Shown here in pieces: positions 1-9,213 of a stretch of 64,000 bases of DNA. The first letter of the stretch is position 1; every line of letters starts with the position of its first letter. The notes below the pieces were generated by a model that did no database searches, was not told where the DNA came from, and was given only the letters and a program-made list of their open reading frames with translations. The position numbers and the translations under genes were made by a program. The DNA lies in the NCBI GenBank assembly GCA_019695295.1, contig JAIBAH010000008.1, positions 23,275 through 87,274 of the forward strand, in the 5' to 3' direction. This stretch comes from Bacteroidia bacterium (GTDB lineage Bacteria; Bacteroidota; Bacteroidia; J057).

Positions 1-854
1 CCATTGGAGGCGTTCAGGATGACCATCTGAATATCTCTCATTACAGAACCAATCAGTACCCCTGCCCTGTATTCCTCTACCTTTACTGCCATTACTGCAT
101 TCTGAATCATGTTTGGCGTAAAAGTCATCTGACCGGTTACGGGGTTGAACGGGAATGTACCGGTAGAGGTAGAAAGCGGATAAGCAGAGGAATAGGGAGC
201 ATTAAAAGTAACAGGAACCCCCGCATTATCGAAAGGACTAACCAAAGAATACACCAGTACATCTCCGTCTATTTCTACAGTTGCATGTGAATAGGTTTGT
301 GCCTGATTCATTCCAAAATAAGGTACGGGTTTCGTAGTAAAGTCCGGAGAACTATTCCCAGCAACTGTCAGATTATTCAGCGTTGCCTCCAGATAAATTC
401 CGGCAAACGAAGGATTAGTAATGGTCGTTATCGCTCCATTACGACAGCAGTCATACCACGAAAAGACCCAATCGGAACAGGCCATTGGCAGAGTGGTCAC
501 GGATGAATAAACATATTCCTGTACTCCTGGCAAAGAAGCACTGCCTGTACCACAGGTTGTATTGACTATCTGAGCCGGACAAATTGCTGATACCTCAATC
601 GGATAACCCGGCTCCAGGTTTACCACAAGCGAATAGGACTGCACGCAGGAAGCGGATGAAACCGAAACAGAAGCAAACGCCGAGGGCGTAATCCCTGAGC
701 AGTCCCGGTATTCGGTAAGCTTAATCCGGTATTGATTCCCGCCCAAATGCTGATAAGTTAAATCTCCTCCCATCACATGAGAGCCTAAAACAAAGTTAAC
801 TCCAGATAAAGATAATAATAAGAACAAGATACACAAACGTAAAGAATATGTCAT
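1..854 (-). CDS. Secreted surface protein, N-terminal part (runs off window)
   Basis: I translated this directly: an open frame begins at the ATG complement at 852-854 and stays open to base 1, so only about 284 N-terminal residues are present. It starts with a hydrophobic signal peptide, then a mature start with SHVMGGDLTY. A WYDCCRNGAI motif and a GNSSPDF motif follow. The same order of motifs (GSHLTG, a CCWNGA pair of cysteines, GNSSPDF, an EYRxGxxxGxxMR stretch) occurs in the 868-residue T9SS protein at 57430-60036, so the two are paralogues. In this family the missing C-terminus usually holds PKD domains and a T9SS sorting or gliding-associated domain; that part is inference. A -7 box lies 45 bases upstream. 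Confidence 0.8.
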   Translation of the reverse strand, partial: MTYSLRLCILFLLLSLSGVNFVLGSHVMGGDLTYQHLGGNQYRIKLTEYRDCSGITPSAFASVSVSSASCVQSYSLVVNLEPGYPIEVSAICPAQIVNTTCGTGSASLPGVQEYVYSSVTTLPMACSDWVFSWYDCCRNGAITTITNPSFAGIYLEATLNNLTVAGNSSPDFTTKPVPYFGMNQAQTYSHATVEIDGDVLVYSLVSPFDNAGVPVTFNAPYSSAYPLSTSTGTFPFNPVTGQMTFTPNMIQNAVMAVKVEEYRAGVLIGSVMRDIQMVILNASN

Positions 855-898
855 TTAAAAAAGTTGTTTTAAAAAAATTAAAAATTATATACCCCGCA

Positions 899-906
899 CA
901 AAGATA
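899..906 (-). promoter_or_regulatory. Bacteroidota -7 box (TATCTTTG)
   Basis: Reads TATCTTTG on the minus strand, an exact match to TAnnTTTG, about 45 bases before the start at 854. No convincing TTG -33 element at 19-21 base spacing. Confidence 0.55.
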
Positions 907-922
907 AATAGTTTATTACAAT

Positions 923-963
923 AAAAAAACGTTCTTTTCTGTTTTCCCCAGAAAAGAACGTTT
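923..963 (-). terminator. Intrinsic terminator of the VWA lipoprotein gene
   Basis: A perfect 15-bp stem (927-941 with 949-963) closes a 7-base loop and is followed on the minus strand by a U run. It lies 19 bases after the stop codon at 982. Confidence 0.85.
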
Positions 964-981
964 AATGTTAGAAAATACGCA

Positions 982-2400
982 TTATTTCTTTTTTTTCATC
1001 TGATAATTCGCATCTTTGGAAGACTTTTGCATTACTTTTTGATCTTCTATCGGCATACTTTCCATTTCTTCCAGTTTAGAATTGTACCCTGAAACATTGG
1101 ATTTTTGTTTTTCAAAGCGGTCAGAGAACCTTGAGTCTGAGTTATTCAACATATACTCATCCAGCTTTTTTCCTTTTTCTTTTGCTTTTTCAAAATTTCC
1201 CGAATCCGCTTCTTTCATTACTTCGTCAAATAAATCCGTGGATTCAAAAAGAACAATATTTTCTTTTACCACTAAATCCTCGCCCTGTTTATACGCCTGT
1301 TCATCTGAAGTAGGCCGAAGGGTTACCGACTGTTTTACTTTATTTTCATTTAAAGAGCTGGCGTCGGTATAGGATAAATGGCATATAAAATCTGCCTGCT
1401 TTTCCAGTTTTCCTTTTACCTCAAATTTTAAGAGGATGGCTTTCTCTTCTTTTGCATAAACATCATTCAGATTCACCATAATTTCGTCATTTTCGATGTA
1501 GTGAGGGTATCCAAACACTTTGACGAGATTCAGCTGATTTGTCGGATAGTTGATTCTCACTTTAGTACTTTGACTTACAACGGAGAGCAGCCCCTCCAGT
1601 TCTTTGGCAAAAATTCCGGGGATTTTGTCCGGATTATCAATAAAATAATAATTTGCGCCTCCGTTTTCAGCTATTCCGGTCATCAGGTTCTCATTATAAT
1701 CCGCCCCAACTCCAAAGGTAGAAGTTGCCACGCCGTCTTCCCTGAAATTTTTCTGGGCAATTTTTTCAATTTGGGCGGGCTCTGTAATTCCTACATTGGC
1801 AAGGCCATCGGAAAGCAGCAAAACCCGGTTGATATAATTGCTTTTCTTTGCAGATTTCACCTGAACATATCCTTCCTGCATTCCTCCGCACAGATTCGTG
1901 GAACCTCCGGTTTGTATTGACTCTACTTTTTTATGTAATACCTCTTTATTGTTGAGGGGTGCAGAGGACGAAACCACCTGAACTGCATCGTCATATTGTA
2001 TTATGGATAATATATCTTCCTGAGTGAGCTGATTTATCACAAAACCAATGGCTTTTTTGGCATACTTTAGCTTATCGCCTGACATAGAGCCGCTTCGGTC
2101 AAGTACCAAAGATAAATTCAGCGGAGCTCTTTTTTTATCTGTTTTTGCTTCTCCCCCTTTTACTTCGAGGTAAAGATAAACAAATTTTTTATCTCCTTCT
2201 GTAAGATAATAGGGATTGTCCAGACGAATATCCCACTTTAAAGGAGCATTGTCACTGACTGTAAGCGGAGCATCGTATTTCACCGGAATATCATTCTCTC
2301 CGGTTTTTTTCTCATCAGAATCAGCGACACAGGCAATCATTAAGAAACTACCCAGCAAGATACCCAAAAGGGGAAACATTTTTTTTGACAATGACTTCAT
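982..2400 (-). CDS. VWA-domain lipoprotein
   Basis: A 472-residue protein. I chose the start at 2400 rather than the longest frame (2445) because it gives a clean lipoprotein signal (MKSLSKK, hydrophobic core, lipobox LMIAC with the lipidated Cys at residue 24). After a linker comes a von Willebrand factor A domain: MIDAS motif DRSGS at residues 101-105, then GGSTNL and a downstream LLSDGLANVG. These are the expected metal ligands for Mg2+-dependent protein binding. The C-terminal third is charged and helical. The family is common in Bacteroidota as surface or periplasmic VWA proteins; ligand and partner cannot be told from sequence. It is divergent from the MBL gene at 2663 and ends at its own terminator. 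Confidence 0.9.
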   Translation of the reverse strand: MKSLSKKMFPLLGILLGSFLMIACVADSDEKKTGENDIPVKYDAPLTVSDNAPLKWDIRLDNPYYLTEGDKKFVYLYLEVKGGEAKTDKKRAPLNLSLVLDRSGSMSGDKLKYAKKAIGFVINQLTQEDILSIIQYDDAVQVVSSSAPLNNKEVLHKKVESIQTGGSTNLCGGMQEGYVQVKSAKKSNYINRVLLLSDGLANVGITEPAQIEKIAQKNFREDGVATSTFGVGADYNENLMTGIAENGGANYYFIDNPDKIPGIFAKELEGLLSVVSQSTKVRINYPTNQLNLVKVFGYPHYIENDEIMVNLNDVYAKEEKAILLKFEVKGKLEKQADFICHLSYTDASSLNENKVKQSVTLRPTSDEQAYKQGEDLVVKENIVLFESTDLFDEVMKEADSGNFEKAKEKGKKLDEYMLNNSDSRFSDRFEKQKSNVSGYNSKLEEMESMPIEDQKVMQKSSKDANYQMKKKK

Positions 2401-2638
2401 TTCGTTTATTGGCTTATGGTGAAAATTAAGGTATAGCACTCTCACACCCTCTTTTGATATGGGGTTTATAATAAGATGATATTTTTATTTTTTTCCACAA
2501 AGAAAAACAGAATAAATTTTTATTCATTTATAATACTCCCCTGATTCCGGACTTTTGGTGTTCATTCGTCAGGAAAGTCCCTGAAATAAGGACTGGATTC
2601 AATCAGGATAAAATAGAAGGATTTCAGGAAAAAATTTT

Positions 2639-2646
2639 TACTTTTG
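2639..2646 (+). promoter_or_regulatory. -7 box (TACTTTTG) of the MBL hydrolase gene
   Basis: Exact TAnnTTTG match ending 16 bases before the ATG at 2663, which implies a very short leader. Confidence 0.55.
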
Positions 2647-2662
2647 CCAAAAAAAAGAAAGC

Positions 2663-3505
2663 ATGAAACTATACTCTATTGAAACAGGAAAGTTCCGTCT
2701 GGATGGAGGAGCAATGTTTGGCGTTGTGCCGAAGGTAATCTGGAATAAAACGAACCCGGCTGACGAAAAAAACCGGATAGATATGGCAATGCGATGCCTT
2801 TTGATAGAAGATGAAAGCCGGCTGATATTGGTTGATAACGGGATTGGTCATAAATACAACGACAAATTCCGGGATTTATATGCCCTCAATCACGAAAATA
2901 CGCTGGAAAAATCGCTGGAAGCACTGGGATTTAACCGGGAGGATATCACCGATATTTTCCTGACTCATCTTCATTTTGACCATTGCGGAGGCTCTACCGA
3001 GTGGAATTCTGTAAAAGAAAGGTATGAGCTTGTATTTAATAATGCGATTCACTGGGTACAAAAAAAGCATGTGGAATGGGCACTGAAACCCAATCCCCGC
3101 GAAAAAGCCAGTTTTTTTAAAGAAAACATATTGCCTATAGTAGAAAGCGGCAATCTGAGAATGCTTGAAGGAGATACAGAATTATTTCCGGAGATTGACA
3201 TTAAAGTGTTTAACGGACATACAGAATCGCAGCAATTACCGCTGATTCAGTATAAAGGAAGAAAAATATTGTTTGCAGCAGATTTGTTTCCTTCATACGG
3301 GCATATTCCGCTCCCTTACGTAATGGGTTATGACACCCGTCCCCTTCTGACCCTTGAAGAAAGAGAAGAATGGCTGCCCCGCATCGTTTCTGAAAATATC
3401 GTTCTTTTTTATGAGCATGACCCGTATAATGAATGCGGGACAGTGGTTATGAACGAAAAAGGAGGGTATCAAAGCGGAGAAGTATTCCGCCTTTCCGATT
3501 TGTAA
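2663..3505 (+). CDS. MBL-fold metallo-hydrolase
   Basis: A 280-residue cytoplasmic protein without signal peptide. It carries the metallo-beta-lactamase metal signature HLHFDH at residues 102-107, a further His in GHTES (H186), the bridging Asp in AADLFP (D207) and a C-terminal EHDP (H252). That is the full ligand set for a dinuclear zinc site. Overall layout resembles the lactonase/glyoxalase-like MBL hydrolases, but substrate cannot be assigned. Monocistronic: its own -7 box sits just upstream, and the next gene is convergent 31 bases away. Two other MBL proteins lie in the window (16890-17573 and rnz), belonging to different subfamilies. Confidence 0.9.
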   Translation: MKLYSIETGKFRLDGGAMFGVVPKVIWNKTNPADEKNRIDMAMRCLLIEDESRLILVDNGIGHKYNDKFRDLYALNHENTLEKSLEALGFNREDITDIFLTHLHFDHCGGSTEWNSVKERYELVFNNAIHWVQKKHVEWALKPNPREKASFFKENILPIVESGNLRMLEGDTELFPEIDIKVFNGHTESQQLPLIQYKGRKILFAADLFPSYGHIPLPYVMGYDTRPLLTLEEREEWLPRIVSENIVLFYEHDPYNECGTVVMNEKGGYQSGEVFRLSDL

Positions 3506-3536
3506 GATATTTTTCCGGCTGCTTTATTACAGTCTG

Positions 3537-5951
3537 TTAAAACTCAAAATCCCATGTAATGGAAGGAATAACCGGAAAGACCACCACTTTCATTGCTTTG
3601 GTTTCCAGTACGCCGCTTGGGCTAAGATCCTGTGGGAAGTAGTAGAAATAAGGGTTAAACCGGTTGTAGGCATTATAAACGGAGATTACCCAGTTGGAAC
3701 GGAATTTTTTATTGGTTTTGCCGTGCAGCGTCATAGAAATATCTGCCCGGTGATAATCCTGCATCCGGGCACTGTTTCTGTCTCCGAAAACCGTATAAAA
3801 CTGAACCAGTGACAGAAGCCCTGCATAAGATGTAGGAGGGGTAAAGGCATTGCCCGTTCCGTAAACGAATACTCCCGAAAGCGTTACGGGTCTTGGATAT
3901 ATTTTCAGGCCTCCGATTTGTATTTTTTCCATCTCGTATGTAGCGACAAAGGAGACATTGTGACGTCTGTCATAGGTATAAGGGAAGGGATCTCCTCCAT
4001 TGAGGATACCAAAAGGGCGGGTAGAATCATTGAATACCCTGAAGGTCCGGGCAAGCGTATAACCCAGCCAGCCGGTAAGGCGGCCTTTGGTTTTCTGTAA
4101 AAACAATTCCATCCCATAAGACTGTCCTAAACCATACACAAACTCCCTTTCATAGTCCGATCTGATATCAAATGTATAGTTTTCGTTATACTCTACCTGA
4201 TTGCGCATTTTGCGGTAAAATAATTCAACCGATATCTCATACATATTTTTATTCAGATTCTGAAAATACCCGATAGAGTACTGCTCTCCTCTCTGCGGGC
4301 GAATCGTCTCTGAACTGGGTACCCAAAAATCAGAGGGGAAAGACCCGTTTACAGAAACCATGTGTACATACTGACTATTTTCATTGAAAGAGGCCTTTAT
4401 GGAACTTTGAGTATTGATTGCATAGCGGACGGAAATCCTCGGTTCAAATCCGGCGTAGGCAATTACATTCTGAAAACTATTGTAGGTAACGGTATCTTTT
4501 GCTTCTCCGTCTATGTTATAAATGGGTTTTTTGTAAGGTCCGATATGCTGAAAAGCGGACAAACGAAGACCGGCATTAACCCTGAGTTTATCGGTGATGT
4601 CAAATTCATCCTGTACATATACTGCATATTCCATATTGTATTTCCGGAAACGGTCTGTACGGTTGATTTCCAGCGTATCAATCTGAATATACAATCCGTT
4701 GGGGTCAAAAGTATGATGAATGGCGTTTGCCCCAAACTTGATTCTGTGGCGGGTATTGGGATAATAATCAAAATTCCATTTTGCATTATAGTCCCTGACG
4801 TGAGAGGAAAGCCTGAATTTAAACGAACGGAATTCTATATTGGATTTAAAGTCATAATCACTGAAAATCAGGGTAGTATTCATGAACAATTTGTCATTGA
4901 ATAAATGATTCCAGCGTACAGTGGCAGTGGTATTTCCCCATGGGGTGCTGAATTTAAACCCGGTTTCCTTGCTGTTGAAGGAAAAAATATCTCTGCCGAG
5001 ATACCCGCTGATGAGAATCCTGTCCTTGTTGGAAATGATATAGTTTGCTTTTGCGGTCAGGTCATAGAAATAATATCCTGAGCCTTTGAAAGGGGAAGTA
5101 CTTTTTACGAAAGGCTGAGCAAGTGCGTCTGCATAAGTTCTTCTTCCTGAAATAATAAAAGAAGCTTTGTCCTTTGCAATCGGGCCTTCAAGGGTAAAGC
5201 GGGAAGCGATAAGTCCTACTCCTCCCTTTCCGTGAAATGACTGATTGTTTCCGTCTCTCATGGACACATCTACTACTGAAGCCAGGCGTCCTCCATACTG
5301 AGCCGGCATATTTCCTTTATATAATGTAAAGTCTTTCACTGCGTCTCCGTTAAACACCGAAAAGAAGCCCAGAAGGTGGCCCGGATTATACACAGGGGCT
5401 TCATCGAGAAGAATCAGATTCTGGTCGGGTCCTCCCCCTCTTACATAAAGGCCTGTAGTACCTTCGGCAGCCTGAACGCCCGGCAGAAGCTGAATCGTTT
5501 TCATAATATCTACCTCTCCCAGCAAAACCGGAAGTTTTTTCACGGTTTCTATATTCATTTCCACCTTTCCCATTTCCGTGCTTTTTACGTTCTCATCCCT
5601 TCTCTGATCGGTAATCAGAACTTCGCCTTCGGTAAGGTCTTCCGTTTCCATCTTCACGTTCAAGGAGACATCTTTAGTTAGTGATACCGGAATTTTCTGT
5701 GTTTTATATCCTAAATTTTCTATAATCAGCACATACTCTCCCTGTGGAGCAGAAAGAGAAAAGAATCCATAATCATTGGTATAAATCCCGTATTCTGTAT
5801 TTTCCAGAAACAAGGCCGTTCCCACCATCACTTCCCCGGATTTAGCCTCTTTTACATATCCGCTGACTGTGTATGAAGTCTGAGCAAAAACAACAGGCTG
5901 AAAAAGAATCCCTAAAAAGAAAAAAAGAACAATTCCTATAAGTCTGTACAT
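3537..5951 (-). CDS. TonB-dependent outer-membrane receptor
   Basis: An 804-residue protein with a signal peptide ending in FAQ (about residue 24). A carboxypeptidase-D regulatory-like beta-sandwich follows (about 26-115: YTVSGYVKE, then YGFFSLSAPQGEY). Next is a plug domain (about 130-235, with LPVLLGEVDIMKTIQLLPGV, VRGGGPDQNLILLDE and YGGRLASVVDV). The rest is a 22-strand-type barrel rich in alternating aromatic residues, ending in the aromatic terminus DFEF. It would import a ligand across the outer membrane using TonB energy. No SusD partner gene is adjacent, so a siderophore or other non-glycan ligand is as likely as a glycan. The upstream region holds dyad repeats that may be operators. 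Confidence 0.92.
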   Translation of the reverse strand: MYRLIGIVLFFFLGILFQPVVFAQTSYTVSGYVKEAKSGEVMVGTALFLENTEYGIYTNDYGFFSLSAPQGEYVLIIENLGYKTQKIPVSLTKDVSLNVKMETEDLTEGEVLITDQRRDENVKSTEMGKVEMNIETVKKLPVLLGEVDIMKTIQLLPGVQAAEGTTGLYVRGGGPDQNLILLDEAPVYNPGHLLGFFSVFNGDAVKDFTLYKGNMPAQYGGRLASVVDVSMRDGNNQSFHGKGGVGLIASRFTLEGPIAKDKASFIISGRRTYADALAQPFVKSTSPFKGSGYYFYDLTAKANYIISNKDRILISGYLGRDIFSFNSKETGFKFSTPWGNTTATVRWNHLFNDKLFMNTTLIFSDYDFKSNIEFRSFKFRLSSHVRDYNAKWNFDYYPNTRHRIKFGANAIHHTFDPNGLYIQIDTLEINRTDRFRKYNMEYAVYVQDEFDITDKLRVNAGLRLSAFQHIGPYKKPIYNIDGEAKDTVTYNSFQNVIAYAGFEPRISVRYAINTQSSIKASFNENSQYVHMVSVNGSFPSDFWVPSSETIRPQRGEQYSIGYFQNLNKNMYEISVELFYRKMRNQVEYNENYTFDIRSDYEREFVYGLGQSYGMELFLQKTKGRLTGWLGYTLARTFRVFNDSTRPFGILNGGDPFPYTYDRRHNVSFVATYEMEKIQIGGLKIYPRPVTLSGVFVYGTGNAFTPPTSYAGLLSLVQFYTVFGDRNSARMQDYHRADISMTLHGKTNKKFRSNWVISVYNAYNRFNPYFYYFPQDLSPSGVLETKAMKVVVFPVIPSITWDFEF

Positions 5952-6015
5952 ACTTTAAATTTTTCTCTTAAACTAAACCGAACCTAATTTGTTACAATAA
6001 TTTCAAAAAAAACAC

Positions 6016-6073
6016 CCCTGAATTTCAACGTCAGGCCGTTTTTTACAATCGTTCTGGTAAACCCTGAAATTCA
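6016..6073. repeat. Pair of TGAAwTTCA dyads in inverted orientation
   Basis: CCCTGAATTTCA at 6016-6027 and CCCTGAAATTCA at 6062-6073 share a CCC prefix. Their 9-base cores are exact reverse complements, 46 bases apart. Each core is itself a near-palindrome, like a paired operator site in front of the TonB receptor. Confidence 0.45.
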
Positions 6074-6135
6074 CTGTCTGCTCCCGGATTGCCCCCGAAA
6101 AAAAATCCGCATTCCTTTTTCCGGAATATCATTTT

Positions 6136-6147
6136 TTGACCGGTCAA
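6136..6147. promoter_or_regulatory. Perfect palindrome TTGACCGGTCAA
   Basis: A 12-base perfect palindrome 66 bases upstream of the -7 box at 6213. Possible dimeric regulator site; no regulator gene lies nearby. Confidence 0.35.
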
Positions 6148-6212
6148 TCGTTTTAAATCAGTACAGGAGAAAAACCAAACGATAATAAAACCGTAAAAAA
6201 CGTATTATTATC

Positions 6213-6220
6213 TATCTTTG
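6213..6220 (+). promoter_or_regulatory. -7 box (TATCTTTG)
   Basis: Exact TAnnTTTG match 42 bases before the ATG at 6263. No TTG at the usual -33 position. Confidence 0.55.
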
Positions 6221-6262
6221 TACGCTGAAAGCTAAAAAAATAATCTTCTTTCAAAGTATTTT

Positions 6263-7507
6263 ATGAAAAAATTATTGTTGTTTTTGTGGATTGCGGGGTT
6301 TTATACCGTGTCCTATTCTCAGGAAAAGTTTGCGAAAGCTGAAAAGGAATTAAAAAAAATGGCCTTTGAAATTCTGAATCATGACTCTCTTGAGCATAAG
6401 ATTTCTGTGAACAAAAAATTTACGGAAAAATTACTGGATATTTTACGCAATCCGGAAAGTTTCAATTACCGTTTTGACTCACTTCAGACCATTTCCATAT
6501 TAAATGCTGAAGACAAAAGTTTCCGTATCTTTACATGGTATATCGTAGATAAAAACTACCGGGAGATGTATGGAGAGCAATATCATTATTATTTCGGGCT
6601 GATTCAGCGGAATGTACCCAACCCCAAAAAACCAGGCGAACTGATAATAATCCCCCTGATACAGCAGGGCAAAATTCAGGCTTCCGTAGAGAATGAGCCT
6701 TTGACCAATATGAACTGGATTGGAGCACTGTACTATCCCATCAAAGGAGAGTCGGGTCTTCCGGTTTATAAGATAAAATACTATGAAAAGGCTAAACAGA
6801 TGTTTTCTGAAAAAATAATCGAAAACTATAATAAAAGCAGAAAAACCGGGAAGCCTCAGAAATTCAAAGGAGAGAAACAAAAAGCGCAGAAAAAGAATTT
6901 TTATTTATTGCTGGGCTGGAACGGAGGCGATAATACCTGTAATTATAAAATGGTGGATTTGCTCCACTTCGACGAAAAAGACCCTACCGTTGCGAAATTT
7001 GGGGCTGATGTGTTTTATTTTGATTTTATTCCCAAGTTCCGGGCTGTATTTAAATACTCCGAGTATGCTCCTTTTTCGCTGAATATGGGTAAAGTAAAAC
7101 GAGGGCCTTTCAGCACTTTTGACAAAGACATGCTTGTATATGATCACCTGGCGGTTCCGCTGAAATCAAAGGAAATGAAGCAGGTGTGGGATTTGGGTCC
7201 GGATGGCTCCTATGATGCACTGGGATTCTATAACCGGCTGGGAAGCAGAGGGATTTTTGAGTGGTATAAAAATATCACGCTGGCCGATGGTTCTTCTACC
7301 AAAATCTCAGCAGCCCAAAAGAAAAAAATCGAAGAAGCCCGGGAACAGGCAGCCAAGGACTTGTACGGAGATAAATACAAGGAATTTCTCAGAGGGAATG
7401 AAGACCTCAACCGGAAAATGACTGCAAAGGAAATCCGCAAGCGGGAAGAAGAAGAAAAAAGAAAGCTGAAAGAGGCAGGAATTAACCTCGATAAGCCCAA
7501 AAAGTAA
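6263..7507 (+). CDS. Secreted protein of unknown function
   Basis: A 414-residue protein with a signal peptide (MKKLLLFLWIAGFYTVSYS, cleavage before QEK). I do not recognise a named domain. The mature part has a mixed alpha/beta region with many aromatic residues (HYYFGLIQR, FYLLLGWNGGDN, ADVFYFDF). Its final 80 residues are very rich in Lys, Arg and Glu and predicted helical. A single Cys occurs in the middle (DNTCNYK). No lipobox and no T9SS signal, so it is most likely periplasmic. It has its own -7 box and a hairpin terminator, so it is probably monocistronic. Confidence 0.8.
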   Translation: MKKLLLFLWIAGFYTVSYSQEKFAKAEKELKKMAFEILNHDSLEHKISVNKKFTEKLLDILRNPESFNYRFDSLQTISILNAEDKSFRIFTWYIVDKNYREMYGEQYHYYFGLIQRNVPNPKKPGELIIIPLIQQGKIQASVENEPLTNMNWIGALYYPIKGESGLPVYKIKYYEKAKQMFSEKIIENYNKSRKTGKPQKFKGEKQKAQKKNFYLLLGWNGGDNTCNYKMVDLLHFDEKDPTVAKFGADVFYFDFIPKFRAVFKYSEYAPFSLNMGKVKRGPFSTFDKDMLVYDHLAVPLKSKEMKQVWDLGPDGSYDALGFYNRLGSRGIFEWYKNITLADGSSTKISAAQKKKIEEAREQAAKDLYGDKYKEFLRGNEDLNRKMTAKEIRKREEEEKRKLKEAGINLDKPKK

Positions 7508-7519
7508 CACGAATACGGG

Positions 7520-7547
7520 AAAAACCTACACGTTTATAGGTTTTTTT
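7520..7547 (+). terminator. Intrinsic terminator
   Basis: A 9-bp stem (AAAAACCTA with TAGGTTTTT), loop of 8, ending in a T run; 12 bases after the stop at 7507. Confidence 0.7.
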
Positions 7548-7626
7548 CGTCTTCAATTAACCTAAGAGAAAAAAAACTGTCTAAAAGATATAGTTTAAAA
7601 ATTAATTTTCAAATTTAATTGTAAAT

Positions 7627-8160
7627 ATGAGAACATTAAAATTCGTATTGATTGCTTCTTTGTTAATGGTTATGAGCACTTCTGTATTTGCTCAGAAAGG
7701 CGGGAAAGGAAAAGGAAAGGGAAAAGGAAATGTAGAACAGGGACAAGGACAACCTCAGAAGTCTCCTGAAGCGCGTGCAAAAACCAGAACTGCCTGGATG
7801 GTAAAACATCTGTCCCTGTCAGGTCAGCAGGAAACACAGGTATATGATGTATTACTGACCTCCTTTAATAAAGCTCTGGATATCAAACAAACGGTAAAAG
7901 GTCCCGAAAGAAAAAATCTGATGGATGAAATCAAGACAAAAAGGGAGGAAAGCATTAAAGCGATTCTTACCCCTCAACAATACGCTCAGTATCAGAAACT
8001 CAAGGAAGAAAAGCGTCAGAACGGCGAAGACAGGGATGATGATGATGATGAGCAATCTGAAAAAGGAGGTGGAAAAAACACCTATGAGCCGGCAAATCAA
8101 TCTTCCGGAGGAGCAGTAAAAGGTCAGAGCAGCACAGGACAAACGAAAGGAAAAAAATAA
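7627..8160 (+). CDS. Periplasmic LTxxQ/Spy-like protein
   Basis: A 177-residue protein with a signal peptide ending SVFAQ. A Lys/Gly block (KGGKGKGKGKG) follows. A central helical region (about residues 50-135) contains LSLSGQQETQVYDVL and LTPQQYAQYQKL. These resemble the two LTxxQ motifs of the Spy/CpxP periplasmic chaperone family. A run of five Asp near residue 138 and a Gly/Ser/Lys tail look disordered. The family binds misfolded envelope proteins in enterobacteria; in Bacteroidota many such small proteins remain uncharacterised, so function is inference. It sits alone, between two terminators. Confidence 0.8.
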   Translation: MRTLKFVLIASLLMVMSTSVFAQKGGKGKGKGKGNVEQGQGQPQKSPEARAKTRTAWMVKHLSLSGQQETQVYDVLLTSFNKALDIKQTVKGPERKNLMDEIKTKREESIKAILTPQQYAQYQKLKEEKRQNGEDRDDDDDEQSEKGGGKNTYEPANQSSGGAVKGQSSTGQTKGKK

Positions 8161-8190
8161 TTGCTGAAAAAATAAGGGAAGTAAGCATTC

Positions 8191-8222
8191 AAAAAGCCCG
8201 GAGGTTTCCGGGCTTTCTTTTT
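8191..8222. terminator. Bidirectional intrinsic terminator
   Basis: A 10-bp stem (AAAGCCCGGA with TCCGGGCTTT) with a 4-base loop. There is a T run on the plus side and an A run on the left, so it can end both the 7627 gene and the convergent lipoprotein gene at 8247. Confidence 0.85.
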
Positions 8223-8246
8223 TATCTTTGAGGGAGAAAATTCCCG

Positions 8247-9143
8247 TTAAAAGTTTTTCTCCCATTTATTTTGAATATAGGTTCTGATTTCTTCAGAAAC
8301 CCCATTCCAGCTATCTCCCAGAAAATTCCCGTCCTCATCCTTTACTGGCGAAGCCCCGTTCACAGCCTGATACTTAAATTGCCTTCCGTTTTCAATCATA
8401 TAAATTTTATTGGTGTAGGAAGTATTCTCTCCTTTACAACCGTTTTTGTATGCAAAAGAAACTTCAGCAGAATTGTCATTGTCTAAATCGGTAACAGAAA
8501 TGCTGTTTTTCAGAAAATTACAATGCAATTCAAACTCACAGCGACTAACGAAATCATGGATTTTCCATACCTGAGCATAGTTTTCGTCTTCATTACTACT
8601 ATTTCTGTAAAGATAGGCATACACTTCAGCGTCTTTCCCGTCGATATCTGAATCGTAGGCACCGGTTTCGGTAAAAAATAAAAGGAACTCACCGGATTTA
8701 CTTTCCCATTTCGTTCCGTGAATTATTTTTCCGGTATATTTTATGGACGCAGGGATTTTACTTTTGTCAAAAGAAAGAAAGTTAATCTTTCCGGGAGCTA
8801 TGGCTTTGGCTTTTTTGGAGGAAGGCCTGGATTTGGCAACCGGTTTCTCTGTATTTTCACCACCATTTTCTGATGTATTTTTCACTTTTTTAATTTCAGA
8901 ATTCCCGGACGGCTTTTCAACCGGATTTTTTGCCCCGGCACTTTTCTTCTCCTCCTTCTTTTCTTTTTTAGCATCTGCCTCCGCAAGTGCTTTGGGTTCA
9001 ACCATCAGTTCCTTCGACATTGGGAGAGCAGCAGTATCTGTAGCAACTACTGCATTTTGGGTTACCGGACTTTTCTGTTTCGCTCCACAACTCCATAATA
9101 GTAAAATCAGTATGTACAAAAAGGAAATTTGAAGTAACTTCAT
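8247..9143 (-). CDS. Lipoprotein, M949_RS01915-like, with low-complexity spacer
   Basis: A 298-residue lipoprotein (lipobox LLLWSC, Cys at residue 19). Residues about 20-115 form a disordered Lys/Glu/Ala/Ser spacer that would hold the folded part away from the membrane. The folded C-terminal domain (about 118-298) has FLSFDKSKIPASIKYTGKI, VWKIHDFVSRCEF and SVTDLDNDNSAEVSFAYK. These landmarks recur in the neighbouring lipoprotein at 9214-9909, which lacks most of the spacer. The domain resembles the Bacteroidota family named after M949_RS01915 (linked to surface polysaccharide in Riemerella); I recall that from pattern only. It is probably co-transcribed with 9214. Confidence 0.78.
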   Translation of the reverse strand: MKLLQISFLYILILLLWSCGAKQKSPVTQNAVVATDTAALPMSKELMVEPKALAEADAKKEKKEEKKSAGAKNPVEKPSGNSEIKKVKNTSENGGENTEKPVAKSRPSSKKAKAIAPGKINFLSFDKSKIPASIKYTGKIIHGTKWESKSGEFLLFFTETGAYDSDIDGKDAEVYAYLYRNSSNEDENYAQVWKIHDFVSRCEFELHCNFLKNSISVTDLDNDNSAEVSFAYKNGCKGENTSYTNKIYMIENGRQFKYQAVNGASPVKDEDGNFLGDSWNGVSEEIRTYIQNKWEKNF

Positions 9144-9213
9144 ATTATTTTAATTTTTTATATTTATTCAAAAAAACAAGGACCATTCATTTCTTCCCCT
9201 GAGTAAGAAGTGA

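Larger units (their letters stand above)
5952..6262. other. Divergent intergenic region with dyad repeats
   Basis: Lies between the TonB receptor and a secreted protein gene. It holds two 9-base dyads, the 12-base palindrome TTGACCGGTCAA and one -7 box. No ORF or RNA gene is seen. Confidence 0.6.

Noticed and set aside
297..506. A 69-codon plus-strand frame near the left edge
   Set aside because: It is antisense to the truncated secreted protein read from 854 leftwards.
4362..4904. A 180-codon plus-strand frame
   Set aside because: Antisense of the TonB receptor barrel; the sense strand encodes a complete, well-patterned protein.
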